Source of the DNA: Alnus glutinosa
Taxonomy: Eukaryota; Streptophyta; Magnoliopsida; Fagales; Betulaceae
DNA length: 64,000 nt
NCBI RefSeq assembly: GCF_958979055.1
Contig: NC_084889.1
Coordinates: forward strand, 3,860,761-3,924,760
Reading direction: 5' to 3'
Part shown: positions 22,372 to 33,409 of the stretch, piece after piece
Position numbering within the stretch: the first letter of the stretch is position 1
Layout: the number at the start of each line of letters is the position of its first letter
The notes under the pieces: model-generated
Told to the model about the DNA's origin: nothing
Database searches by the model: none
What the model saw: the letters and a program-made list of their open reading frames with translations, nothing else
Position numbers and translations under genes: made by a program

Positions 22372-22718
22372 AGGAAATTTGCTGATTTAACGTCACGGGG
22401 ATATAGACTGGAACAGTATGCTCATGGATATATTCAAGTCCTCTAGCTGAATACAATGCAATTTGAACTCTAGTTGACCATGGCAACCGTTCCCTCTCTG
22501 AGCCACGCAGATGTTGACTTAAGTTGTCATTCTCGATGTACTCATACACTGGAATAAGGGGCCTTCAACATAATATCCTATTAAGTAAACCAGGTTCAAG
22601 TGATGAACATGTGATAAAACCTTCAGCTCAGCAAGAAATTCTTTTGATCCTTGCGATTCCATCTTCTTAATTGCAGCTTTCTCTCCTCTTAGTTCCGCAT
22701 AGTAAACAGATCTCAAGC
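22372..22718 (-). pseudogene. Captured CERK1-like LysM receptor kinase fragment
   Basis: The minus strand encodes peptides typical of CERK1/LYK1 kinase subdomains II to VIb: [51 protein letters not shown] and [20 protein letters not shown]. It then runs, with a one-base frame change, into the RDVKSAN catalytic-loop region. There is another frame change before YEYIEN. No intron interrupts the roughly 345 bases, although CERK1-type genes carry several introns in this region, so it was probably picked up from a spliced transcript. It ends within 20 bases of the polypurine tract. It lacks the glycine loop and everything after the catalytic loop and cannot be an active kinase. Confidence 0.88.
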
Positions 22719-23443
22719 CCATTTCCAACAAACCCTTTTCACTCCCACACTCCTTTCCTGCGAATGGATCCAAAAATTTCAAGTGTTTTCTTGTTGGCCG
22801 CTCAAAAAGTGGTACATCGTGGTGATGGGGTGCATCAATCTGGGCTCGGGGTGGTGCAAGCACTGCCCTGAGATGCTTCTCAATCAGCGTGGGCTTGTGG
22901 TGCTGGGGCCATTGATTTCATGCAAAAGTAGCAGTCCATGGCCGCGCATTCCGGTGGAGCAGCCCGTTGGTTATGGGCTCAGATGGAAAAATATGTTTGG
23001 GGACTTGAGTTTGTGTGCGGAAAGGCCGGTGCAGTGTGAAAAGGTTGTGGTTGTTATAATGTTATGTGGTTTTAGGCAGCTGGTCTCTGGGTCTCGGGGC
23101 AGTGTTTTTGTGTGGAATTGGATCTGATGGCTGGGATGCAATGGTGCTGTGTGGGGCATGAATTGGGGGTTCTATGCAGTGGCTCACGGTAGTCTGTGCT
23201 TCATGGTTGAGTTGCTCTTGCAATTCGACAACGTTTTGGTTGTAGATGATTGGAGTTTTTGGTTGATCAGATGGCTGTGGAGGTGGCACTGTTGTTGCTG
23301 CATCAGTTGATCAAATCAGGAGTACATGGTAACAAATAACTCCAGCATCCCACGTATCTCTGAATCTAATTTTGCCTCCAAACGTTCAAGCATCTGCTCA
23401 AAATTGGAAAATAGTGATGCCATTGTTGGCTTTGATACCAAGT

Positions 23444-23809
23444 TGTTACGAACCTGAATATCAAGTCCGTAACAGGATGATTAGGGCAGGTTCTTAGAGG
23501 GAACTTAGACCTTCTTCAAACAAACGATTTGGAAAATAAACTTCTCTTCCTTATCTTTATTCAAATCACTGTTTAGATAGACTTACACCCATCAACAATA
23601 AGACTCGAAATATAAAACAACTTACCATCAAAGACTCCTACTCGTAACCAAATTACGACATCTCTCGGAAGATGACCTTTACTTGACAACTGCTAAACTC
23701 AACTAAACTGAAATACTCGAGACCCACTAAAACACTACTCAACGAAGGACTCCAGAAAAAGGCAGAGATATGGTCTTCAAGGACTTCTCAGAAACCAAGG
23801 ATTGTAACA
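23444..23809 (-). repeat. 5' LTR of the non-autonomous retrotransposon
   Basis: 366 bases, TGTTACAATCC at 23809 to TTCGTAACA at 23444, followed by the primer-binding site. It matches the LTR at 21997-22337 throughout, with scattered substitutions and short indels. Confidence 0.9.
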
Positions 23810-23814
23810 TGACG

Positions 23815-24518
23815 CCCGAACAGGACCATCACAGACAGCGTTCTACTTGAACCAGAATTTGGGGCACATACTGAAACAAATGAACAGAGCAAATTCTTGA
23901 TATCCCAGATTCATAAGCTGCAAGAATGCAAGCTAGCCCCACCATTTTCGAACAGGACCCTCACAAAAACCCATGACTGAACTGAGGAGCTATTTTCCAT
24001 ATCATGCAAATAATCCCCACCCATATTCCATGGGAAAAATCTCGTTTTGTTTATTTAGCAATGATATGTGGGTCTTCAGTCCTTCACAGTAAGCAAATCA
24101 ATTCAAATGCCATCATCACAGAAAACTCCTCAAGAACAATTATTTTCAATCACAAACAAAACCCATTTCAGATAATGAAATAAAAAATCGTGTTGTATCA
24201 AAACCTCAAAAGAATTTCTGTACAATTGAAAACTCGTACTAGTACAATAAATGCCCTAAACATGCGGTGTTAGCCATTCAATGACAAAAGCCATTGACTT
24301 TTAGTACAACGTAACGTGAAAAATTCTCGTGTTTGTGTTTCTGGTACCTGAAAAAGCGAGGAGATGGATTCCAGTCGAAGCTCTGAGGAAGTGAAACTGA
24401 AAGCAGAAAGAGCAGCCCCAGTGGGTTTGTACCGTTCGTGCGCGCACACGCTCGTTCTGGGCTAAAAAGTAAAAATTGTGCAAAAATATATGATTGATTT
24501 GAGAAGTTGTGTCTAACT
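23815..24518 (-). promoter_or_regulatory. Inferred 5' leader and promoter region of the F-box gene
   Basis: No coding gene. On the minus strand a pyrimidine-rich stretch containing CTTTCAGTTTCACTTCCTC and ending TTTTTCAG, then GTACCAG at about 24348, looks like a non-coding first exon with a splice donor. The acceptor would be TATTTCAG near 21690, just upstream of the F-box ATG. The exon start is not defined. This is inference from splice consensus only. Confidence 0.4.
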
Positions 24519-24591
24519 TCCATTGCAAGTATTGAACCCGGGTCGCCTGGGTGAAACCCAGGTAACCCAAACCCGACTAGACGACAATGGA
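24519..24591 (-). pseudogene. tRNA-Glu(UUC)-like pseudogene
   Basis: The minus strand reads TCCATTGTCGTCTAG at the 5' end, GGTTTCACCCAGG around a TTC anticodon, CGACCCGGGTTCAA in the T arm and CAATGGA at the 3' end, 73 bases in all. The acceptor stem pairs perfectly over seven bases and the anticodon stem pairs over five. The T stem fails, because the 3' strand reads ACTTG instead of CCGGG. Box A and box B are partly kept. It is close to plant tRNA-Glu but is very unlikely to be charged. A tRNA-derived SINE head is an alternative; no SINE body was recognised. Confidence 0.7.
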
Positions 24592-24658
24592 TTAATGCCA
24601 AAATACGTGGATTAATTTTTTATTTAAGTGTATTTTATGAGTGTTTTAATGAGTTTTA

Positions 24659-26274
24659 GGGTGCGTTTGGAATTGTGATTTCGTAGAGAAAAAATGCGAT
24701 TTTAAACTAAATCGCAAAAAATGAACCGTTTGAAAACTGCGTTTTTAAAAAATTACGATTTGAAAACGCAGAAAAGTATTTATTCAAATCGCAGGTAATG
24801 ACGTGCTTTTTTGAAAATGCAATATTTTAAAAGGTTAATTTACGATTTTAAAAGCCAAACTGCAATTTTGTCAAACGCTTAACTGCGTTTTTAAAAATTA
24901 CTTTTTTAAATCGTACATTTTAAAATTACTATTTTTAAAATCGCACTTATTTTTGGCATAACTTTGCGGAAGGTTTGGGCTTGGAAAATGGTGAGCTATA
25001 CGCCTATACCTTTGGGCCGCAATTAACTGATCAGGTTTGCTAATATATGATAAGGCTGATAACAAAAATTAACATATGGCCACCTAAAATTTTAATAAAA
25101 TTAAAAAAAAAAATTAAAAAAAAGTGAAATTAAGAGCACTACAATTTTTATTATAAATTGAGTAACGTTATTTAATAAATTACCATACAAATATTATATA
25201 ATTTGGATGACATGAAAGTGAAAATCAACCTTTATTTCTTTTTAAAATAAGTGATGATTCAATAGCTAATTTTTATTATCGCTTCATCAAGTTATATGAC
25301 AGTTTTATAGTAGTTTACCGAATAACATTAGTCAATTTTATAAATTCTTTACAAACTGATATAATAATTCACATAGTATTCATGTAAGTTGTCTCATCGA
25401 CTACTAAATAATTAAATTCACCTATCAGAATATTTCATTTGTTGCTAAATTTTAAAAATATTAAATGAAAGCTTTATGCTGCTAAATTTCCATTTTATTC
25501 TACATATATATCGAATGATGGAATACGCTGCTAAATTTTGAAGAAAGTAATCCCCAAACGCATTCATTTGTACTTGTTTCCATCGCATTAGGTGAGATAC
25601 CTAAACTGGTGCGATATATATAATCAATTTCATATTCATTTTATGTTAAGATTGAATTTTACAAATTTAATGATGTATAGTTGCAATTTTTAAATAACGT
25701 GGTATCATATATATTGCTAAATAAAACAAAATCTTAATTATTAAAATAAAGAGTAATGTTATTTAGTAGATTGTTATATGACTGTCGACCATATAATTGG
25801 AATGTCAAGCATTGAAAATTAATATTTTTTTCTTTTTTTACAAATGCAAATCTAAAGGCTAATTTTTACTGTCACATCATAAAATTTGATGACAGTCGTA
25901 TAGTAATCTACTAGGGTTCGTTAATTTGGGTTTACGATTCAAAAAAATGTGATTTAAAAATAATGATTTTAAAATGTGCGATTTGAAAAAGTGATTTTTA
26001 AAAACACAATTTAGCCTTTAAAATCGCAAGTTAGCATTTAAAAGTAAGTGTTTTAGAAAAAGCGTCATTTTCTTGTGATTTGAAAATGCAGATTTTTCTA
26101 TGTTTTCAAATTGTATTTAAAAAAAAGAAAAAAGAAAAAAGAAAAAGAAAAAGAAAAAGAAAGAAAGAAAAAAAACCTCAGAAAATATGGTTTGTGCGAA
26201 TTGGTTTAAAATCGCACTTTTTTTTTCTTTTTCTCTCTCTCTCTCTCTACGAAATCGCAATCCCAAACACACCC
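24659..26274. mobile_element. 1.6 kb non-coding DNA transposon with long inverted ends
   Basis: The left end reads GGGTGCGTTTGGAATTGTGA and the right end, as reverse complement, GGGTGTGTTTGGGATTGCGA. Both continue with TTTCGTAGAGA. Inverted similarity continues loosely for about 300 bases (alternating AAAATCGCA and TGCGATTTTA motifs). No transposase frame is present and no convincing target duplication was found. It is a non-autonomous TIR element of undetermined superfamily; hAT, PIF/Harbinger and Mutator-like are all possible. Confidence 0.75.
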
Positions 26275-26402
26275 TAAATAGCGTTACTCTAAAATAAATT
26301 CTTTAAATTTCAAATGAAAATGAAATTTTTAAGTAAAAGACTACAACAACAGCAAAAAAAATGTTTTGGTCGTACACGCAAAATAACGAAGTTTTCATTC
26401 GT

Positions 26403-27140
26403 TTACATAATATAGCAAATTTTTGTACATAAGATTAGGGTTAATAATTTTTGACACGACCTGCGAATCCGACACGAAGTTATAGGATTTTGATTCAAAT
26501 TAAACGGGTTAACACGACCTTTGCCTCTTTTACTCTTCTCCTTATCATGAGTAGCCACAAAGTGAACACTTTGTGGTTTCTCATGCTTTAACCTTTCCTT
26601 CTCCTGAACACACATGGTCAAAAATTCGACCATTTATCTTTATGTGTGTTATAGGGTATCTTAAAAGGAGTGTGCTTAGTCAGGAGTGAGTTCAAGATGA
26701 AATGAACTAAGAAGGACTCGAAAATATCAACTTCTAAGGACTTCAGTTGAGCTGCCATGTCATTTATTTCCATAATGTGCTCTCGCACACTTCTGAATCT
26801 GTCAAAGGTTTTACTTGAGAGTTTCTTCATTAGGGTGCTTGCCAATGCCTTATCGGAACTTACAAATTGTTCCTCAATGGCTGGCATGAACTTTGTTGCC
26901 TTATTGCATTCATGGATATAACCTCTAATGCCCTTAGTTACGTGAGACTTCATAAACATGAGACTTAGGCGATTAGATCGCTCCCACCTCTCATGCTTCG
27001 TAACTTCTAATAGCGTACTTGTATCCGTGAGGGCGGGTGGTTTATCCACATGGCGCGTCAAATCAAGTTCTAAACACCCCAAATAGAAAAGAAATTTTCT
27101 TTCCACTTATAAAAATTGTTCCCATTAAGCATTGAAATAG
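26403..27140 (-). pseudogene. Ty1/copia gag remnant
   Basis: Minus-strand peptides match copia Gag (UBN2/Retrotran_gag_2): LNGNNFYKWKEN, FYLGCLELDLTRHVDKP, ERSNRLSLMFMKSHV, AIEEQFVSSDKALASTL, ESFLVHFILNSLL and VEFLTMCVQEKERLKHEKP. Two frame changes break it, near 27100 and near 26625. The zinc knuckle and pol are absent; coding similarity stops before the TIR element that ends at 26274. Confidence 0.88.
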
Positions 27141-28822
27141 TACTTTATAGAATAACAATAATAGAAATAGCTGCAATAATCAAGAAAAATTTTTAATGCT
27201 ATGAAATTAACTTTATTTTAAATTAACCAATGTTAATTTAATAGTAAATAATAAATTTCAACCTACCTGTGGGCAAAGGTTGCATCACGCATGAAATTTA
27301 CCATTTATTAATAAGACTAATAAATTTAAACATTAATAAATAAAATTTTCCGTACCTGTGGGCCTAAAAGAAATTTTATTTTTAATATTAAATTTATTAT
27401 CTTATTCTAATTAAGTCATAAAAATAAAAACTTCCATGTGGGGATAAACAATTAAATTTATGAATTAATTACATAATCGATGTTAATTTTTATATATGAA
27501 GTTCATGTGTATAACCCTGATATAATTATTATTCTAAAATTGGGATGCTGTGGCTCTCCCAAAAATATTATAATAATTACGACTTCATTAACATCTATTG
27601 ACTGTATAGATGCCCACAAATAGCCAAAAGAATATAACAAACCAATACCTAAATAAAAGAATATAACAAACCAATACCTAAATAGGGTAAATAGCATTTT
27701 CCAATGTGCAACTAGGTGAGTTCCTAGGAAAGTGAGGGGGGGTCATAATAGACACACTTAAATTCCAAGACTTTTCTTAGCCATAACTTTTCTAGATATT
27801 GCATTCTTGGATATTATTGTAAACACGCTAACATGTATGGTATTGTTAATTTTTCTTAAGTCTCGACATCAAACAAATTATATTTAAACAATATAATTAA
27901 AAAATTTAATTATATTCCTAAATTCAAGTATTAAAGAAACAATAATTTTAATACTGAATAATGAAAAATATAAGACAAATAAAATTGCAATATGAAAACA
28001 AAATAAATCTTATGACCCAATGGTTTTAGTAGTTTAAGACCCTTTAGAGAGCCCAAGTTCTAAACCCCACACCACATGAGCCCAATTTTGTTTTGTTTTT
28101 TGTTTTTTTAATCTGGATAGGCTACTTAAGAGATTGGGCTACTGGATAGAAAAAATCAGATGGGCCACTCGGGGGTTTTTTTTTTTTTTTGGGTCAACCC
28201 ACTTAATGACCCAGGTATTTTTTTTACTGGACACCAGCCGTTGTTTTGCTACCGCCTTATGCAGCGGCCTTGATGGGCCTCAGGGTCCCTGTTGGCACCG
28301 AAACCAGGCGGCCCGTAAGGGCTGTCGATCCTAGTGATGGAGAAAGGCCGCTGGAAACGGCCTCTCCTTGGACGGACGACGCCTTCTGTATACCGGCGGC
28401 TTCTGTATGCCGATGGTGATGGAGAGATCAAGTGGTGGTTAGTGGTCAGTGGAGGTTTCACAGCAGTGGATCTGAACAGTAATTTTTCAGTGTTTCCAGA
28501 ATATGTGCGTGAACATCATTTCTTTAGTGCTATTTTACTAAACAAGCTTTACAGCATGTAATTATTTAGATAATTTCAAGACAAAACAAGCTGGGTTTCT
28601 GTGCACAAAATGGTGTAGCTTTCATGATTTTTCATGCTTTACAGTGTTCATGTTTTTCTTAAACAATTTAGACACATATGTAAAACAGCAAAAACAATAC
28701 GTGCGTTGAACAAAACATGGGTAAATTTATGTACAGTAAATTTATACAATTCAACCAACGAAGAATTGCCAAAAAAACTAAAAGCTGAACAAATTGGCAT
28801 AGATGCTAGCTCTGATACAACA
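27141..28822 (-). mobile_element. Long untranslated leader of the copia element
   Basis: DNA between the primer-binding site and gag of the copia remnant. It has a loose repeat of about 80-90 bases with CCTGTGGGC near 27267 and 27356 and a diverged CATGTGGGG near 27436. It also has a perfect tandem duplication of about 30 bases at 27638-27697 (AAAGAATATAACAAACCAAT). A GC-rich island lies at about 28240-28460. Further insertions may be hidden here. No supported gene. Confidence 0.5.
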
Positions 28823-29337
28823 TGTAAGCATAATATATATAAATAACATGCTATATATTAAATTAAATAAGGAGCGTAATTATAAATACCTCCAGCCATA
28901 TCTTTGTTTAAGCGAGACGAAGAACGAAGAAAATTTTCTGCAACACCAAGAATTCTGAAAAAGACAAAAAAAAATTCAGAGAGTTCTTCTGGCCTATGTC
29001 TATGAGTGTGCCAATAGATTGATACACATGACTCTTTATATAGGTAGGCTAGGGACCCTCGTTATTAATTGGATAGCTTATTATTCTCCTCCCATCAAAG
29101 ATAATAAATCAGAAATATTAATAAAAAACCGTTTTAAAACGTTTTAATTTCATATAACTTAACATGGAATAAATCATATTCAATCTTTCTATTAAATAAT
29201 TACATAATTATATAAATTTCAACCGTTACAATAAATTAAATAATTACCATTACAGCGAATTAAATATGTGTCCTTCAAATTTCAACCGTTACAGCGAATT
29301 AAATATGTCTGAAAGACACATATGTAATTTCTTACCA
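28823..29337 (-). repeat. 5' LTR of the copia element
   Basis: On the minus strand it ends ATTATGCTTACA at 28823. Two bases later comes TTGTATCAGAGC, a close match to the copia-type tRNA-Met primer-binding site. CTATATAAAG at about 29033-29043 is a likely TATA box. The outer limit at 29337 (TGGTAAGAAATTACA) is an estimate. An imperfect repeat of AATTTCAACCGTTACAGCG lies in U3. Confidence 0.6.
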
Positions 29338-29755
29338 GGGTGTTAAGAGGTGATTAGAGGGTGTTAAACTTTTTAGACTAATTAATCACATACTGATATG
29401 TGTAAGAAATTGTAAAAGAATTGTATTACGCGACTGGTTGTCCTTTTCAACTTCTATCCAGCTTCTTGATCATATTGTCAATGCGCCCAACAACTCGCGT
29501 AGAAAGCTGTGATCAAATAAGAGAGATACCAAAACATTTTAGATGCGCATGTTTGACTTTTCTCCAATTTCTTCACCGCCAAAAGGCCAAATTTTCCATA
29601 CGTACCGATGTTGTATACTTAAATATTGTATTCGGTCCAAGTCAATGGCTTCAAAAGCTTTCTCGCTATCTCTGGCTAGCATTAATTTGGCTTGCTTTTC
29701 TTCAACCATTTTCTGGCCTTTTACGTTTAGATAAGAAACTGCTCCGAAGATCACC

Positions 29756-32697
29756 ATGCAGAAGATCTTTAGGTTTTTCAGAGGACGAGCAAAGTTGAAG
29801 AGAAAGGCAATGGGTTTTATGAACCATCATGATCATCAGACAGCGAGTCATGAAGGAATAAAGACCGTTGGGGTGGTGGATAAGCTGTGCGACTTCTCAA
29901 GCAACTCGGATCTCTGCATTTGCATTGTCACTTGGAACATGAATGGACAGGTGAGGAGGAGATCATCAACAACTTCATTGACAAGAATTAACGTTTCTGT
30001 CATGTTTTTGTGATTGACATTTATTTGATACATGCATGTGAAGGTCTCTTACGAAGATCTAGCAGAACTCGTCGGGAGCAGCCGAAAATTTGATCTTCTC
30101 GTTGTTGGGTTGCAGGAGGTTCCACGAGACAACATTTTACAGCTATTACAGGCGGCTCTAGCAGAAACCCACATGTAAGAGATCGACCAGCTGCTTTATA
30201 TAATTCCTAGCTTTGATCAGCTCTTTAATTTGTTCTTTATTATTATCTCTTCCCATGAACGACGATCGACTCTTGATAATCGTGAAGAACAACAGTCGTA
30301 TAATAGAAGAATCTTTTGGTGGCTGCATGCGTTAAGAGAAGCCTGGCCGGTGCGGACTTAATTTGTTGTAATTAAAGACAGAGTAGGGTCATAATCTTCC
30401 TGGAAATTTATGTCTTTGCAGAACAAAAGGTTGTTATATGTCAACATTGATAATGACAACACAATTATATGTCACCTTCAACGTATAGATTCGATCCGAA
30501 TCTATGCACTTTCACACTTTTATCCTCAACCGCCCCTGATCTATGTTTTCTTAGCTTTCATTGTCGCGCTTTTAACAAACGCCGATAAATATCTTACATT
30601 TCCGATACTCTTGATTTAACGACACTAATTTACAAGATTTATCGGCGGCTAATTAAGAAAAGCGCCAACAAAGACCATTTGGGTCTGCGTTTATAATTTT
30701 GGCCGGCCGCCGAATAAAAGCGTTATTTTCAGTAGTGATTCCAATTCCATGTTTTATATTCAACGCGACCATAAGCTGGTTACTGATTTTATTGTGTAAT
30801 ATTTGAAGTGTGTTAGGGAAAGCAATAATGCAATCTCTGCAGCTGTATGTTTTTGGACCAAAGAACTCAGGCTCGTTAGTCAAAGGTAAGCTTTGGTTTG
30901 GTTCCGACAATAGGGCATGATTAATCAAGTCAATTTTCACCTCAAGTCAATTGTGGTTAATTGGGATCATTTTTCTCTTTTTAACTAATGATCATATAAT
31001 TGCTTCGATTTTATTTCTTCTGATTTTGAAAAACCGCGCGCTTTGTAGAATTGCAGGTAGATAAGCATTCCGTTGGAGGCTTTGGAGGATTAATTAGGAG
31101 AAAGAAAGGGGCCGTGGCTATCCGCATCAACTACAAAGGCATCCGAATGGAGTTCATATCATGCCATCTCTCTGGTAAGTTTATTAACTCTCAGAATATT
31201 AATTAACTTAACAGTTTTTTATTAGCTTAAATGTTTAAAATAATGGTAAATTTAATATACTATCAAAGCAAAAATTTTGAGTTTGAATATTGTCCATGAT
31301 GATTAATTTAACAGGATTTTAGCTTAAGGTTTTCTTGAGTGGAAGTCTTAGGATATATTCGATAATGGTTTTATATATATATATATGGGTGCCTACATTT
31401 GAAAAATGTTTTATATTTTCAATTGTTTGTTAATGATTTTGAGAAAAATGTGATTTTTTTTTTTTAAAAAAAAAATAGAAAAATATTTTCAAAACTGTTA
31501 CTACACAAGGCCTAGCTAACTTTTCATGATTTGTCGTTTTACCTTGCCGATATTAGATGTCAATGGCCATCCAAGGCTTGTAATTAAGAAACCCAAATAC
31601 GTACCCATAAATTGTTGTTCTTTTTCTTCTTGTAGTTAATTTCATAGCCAACACACCTTTCGTTTTTCTTCATCTATTAGGCATAGTACGTAATTAATCT
31701 CCTAATTTCATGTTAGTGAGAATCAATTACCCAGTACGTAGGTTGGTATCTGATAATTTTCTTTTTTTCTTGTTGTTTTAATTAAATAGATTTTTAAAAT
31801 TTAACCAAATATATATATTATTATTATTAATTTTGTTATTGTTTTGGCATGCAGCTCATGCTAGTAAAGTAGAAGAGCGAAATTGGCAGTGCAAACACAT
31901 ATCACACTCCCTCTTTTCCAAGAATTGGAACCCTTATGCCAAGCCTACTCATATCACTGTATGGTTGGGAGATCTTAATTATAGGATACAGGGGATCGAT
32001 ACACATCCAGCGCGATATTTAATACAAAAAGATCATCACAGAGTAAGTAATTGCCAATACACTATATTAAATAAATAATCATGATGGATTATAGTAATTA
32101 TATTTATTTGCAAATTTAGGATAAAGATTTTGTTTTGATATTTAATTAATAGATTTATGCAGATGCTGACCAGGAAAGATCAACTCTTACAAGAGGCTGA
32201 AAGAGGACGTATCTTCAATGGGTACTGCGAGGGGAGATTGACATTCAAACCGACATATAAATATGATGTTGGAAGTAGCAAATACGATACTAGTTACAAG
32301 GTACCACGTTTCTTGTGTCTTACTCTCTTAATTAAGAGTGATTCCGAAAATAAAATTAAATAAGCCTATTAAACTAACATTCATTTTTAAATTATGTAAT
32401 TTTCACATACAATTTTAACAGAATTAACAGAGCATTTAATTTTTAAATTCATATTTAAAAATACATGTAATTATTATATCAGTGTTTTTAGAGCTTTTAG
32501 TTATGGAAATACTTTTTATTCACGTACAGGTAAGAGTTCCAGCATGGACAGATCGAATCTTGTTCAAGATAGAAGACGTCGAGAAAATCAACGCGACTCT
32601 ACGTTCTTATGAATCAATGGATGGTATATACAGTTCGGATCATAAGCCAGTGAAAGCTCATCTCTGTTTAAAACTTGAAAAATTGTTACCACTGTAA
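29756..32697 (+). CDS. IP5P11: Type inositol polyphosphate 5-phosphatase (5PTase11-like)
   Basis: Seven exons: 29756-29950, 30044-30174, 30809-30885, 31049-31174, 31855-32042, 32163-32300 and 32530-32697. All junctions are GT-AG with agreeing phases, giving 340 aa with no stop. The catalytic fold is complete: TWNMNG (59-64), GLQE (87-90), FISCHLSAH, the family motif WLGDLNYR (213-220), then VPAWTDRIL (288-296) and SDHKP (321-325). It removes the 5-phosphate from phosphoinositides or inositol phosphates. Its small size and sequence match Arabidopsis At1g47510 (5PTase11, about 334 aa), which in the literature acts on phosphoinositides. There is no WD40 or SAC domain. The start could instead be M19 at 29810; the upstream ATG adds a basic tail (RFFRGRAKLKRK). 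Confidence 0.93.
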
Positions 32698-32707
32698 AAA
32701 AATTGTA

Positions 32708-32746
<39 letters not shown>

Positions 32747-32857
32747 GTAAAATTAAGTCCAATTCATATAGATTAAGTTAAGGGTAAATATATATTTACT
32801 CCATGAGCAATCACAATATTTCAATTTATTCTCTAGATTTTAAAATCTGAATTTTAG
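32698..32857 (+). other. Inferred 3' UTR of the 5-phosphatase gene
   Basis: AT-rich DNA after the stop with a (TC)n run at 32717-32741. No clear polyadenylation hexamer stands out. Confidence 0.4.
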
Positions 32858-33409
32858 GGCACGTTTGTTATATAAAATGACTATTTTATTAAGAAAATAA
32901 ATAGTTATTACTGTGAATGAAATAAGTTGAAATTGAATAATTATTCGCATTTCGTAATTTGGTGACAACACATATGCTCTCACTAAAATTGTATCAAAAT
33001 TACTAAAATACCCAAGATATATATAAATAAATTTAATAATACTAATAATTTTTTTTTTTTTTTTTTTAAAAAAAAAGCTAGAGACAATTCTTTGGTGGTT
33101 GACCACCCCTGGCGGCTTAAGGGTGGTCGCATTATCCCCGTGGTTCTACTAGTGTGGCCGGCCACTCATAGAATGCTTGTGGATTTTTTATTTTTTTTGC
33201 AGAAAAAATGGTTTTTTGAAAAACTCATTACATTCTTAAAGTAATAGCTATTCATCTTCTTTCTTTTTTAAAGAAATAAAGTATTTATCTTTTAAGGAAG
33301 AATAACTATTCCTAAGAATGATGTGTAACCAAACAAAAGAATAAATATGGCTTATTTTATAGGAATAATCATTTTATTATAGGGGTTTATTCTACTAACC
33401 AAATGTGCC
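32858..33409. mobile_element. MITE-like element with GC-rich core, copy A
   Basis: Left end GGCACGTTTGTTATATAAAA and right end, reverse complement, GGCACATTTGGTTAGTAGAA form imperfect inverted ends. Many TTATTCCTATT-type motifs lie inside. The core (33100-33165) is GC-rich and self-complementary, with GACCACCCCTGGCGG and GGTGGTCGC. It has no protein-coding capacity and is related to the element at 34594-35327. Confidence 0.65.

Larger units (their letters stand above)
21997..23809 (-). mobile_element. Non-autonomous LTR retrotransposon carrying a CERK1-like gene piece
   Basis: Complete small element of 1813 bases. The 5' LTR is 23809-23444 (TGTTACAATCC to TTCGTAACA), followed after ACT by TGGTATCAAAGCC at 23440, close to the initiator tRNA-Met primer-binding site. 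The polypurine tract AAGGGGGGAGGAG is at 22350-22338, just before the 3' LTR 22337-21997. Five-base flanks are TGATG (21992-21996) and TGACG (23810-23814), a target duplication with one C-to-T change. The 1.1 kb interior has a short gag-like start (FSNFEQMLERLEAKL), a proline-rich part, and an intron-free kinase fragment. No protease, reverse transcriptase or integrase is present, so it depends on another element. It lies in sense orientation inside the inferred 5'-UTR intron of the F-box gene. Confidence 0.9.

Noticed and set aside
22783..23127. 114-codon plus-strand open frame
   Set aside because: It is antisense to the internal region of the minus-strand LTR element and no family was recognised.
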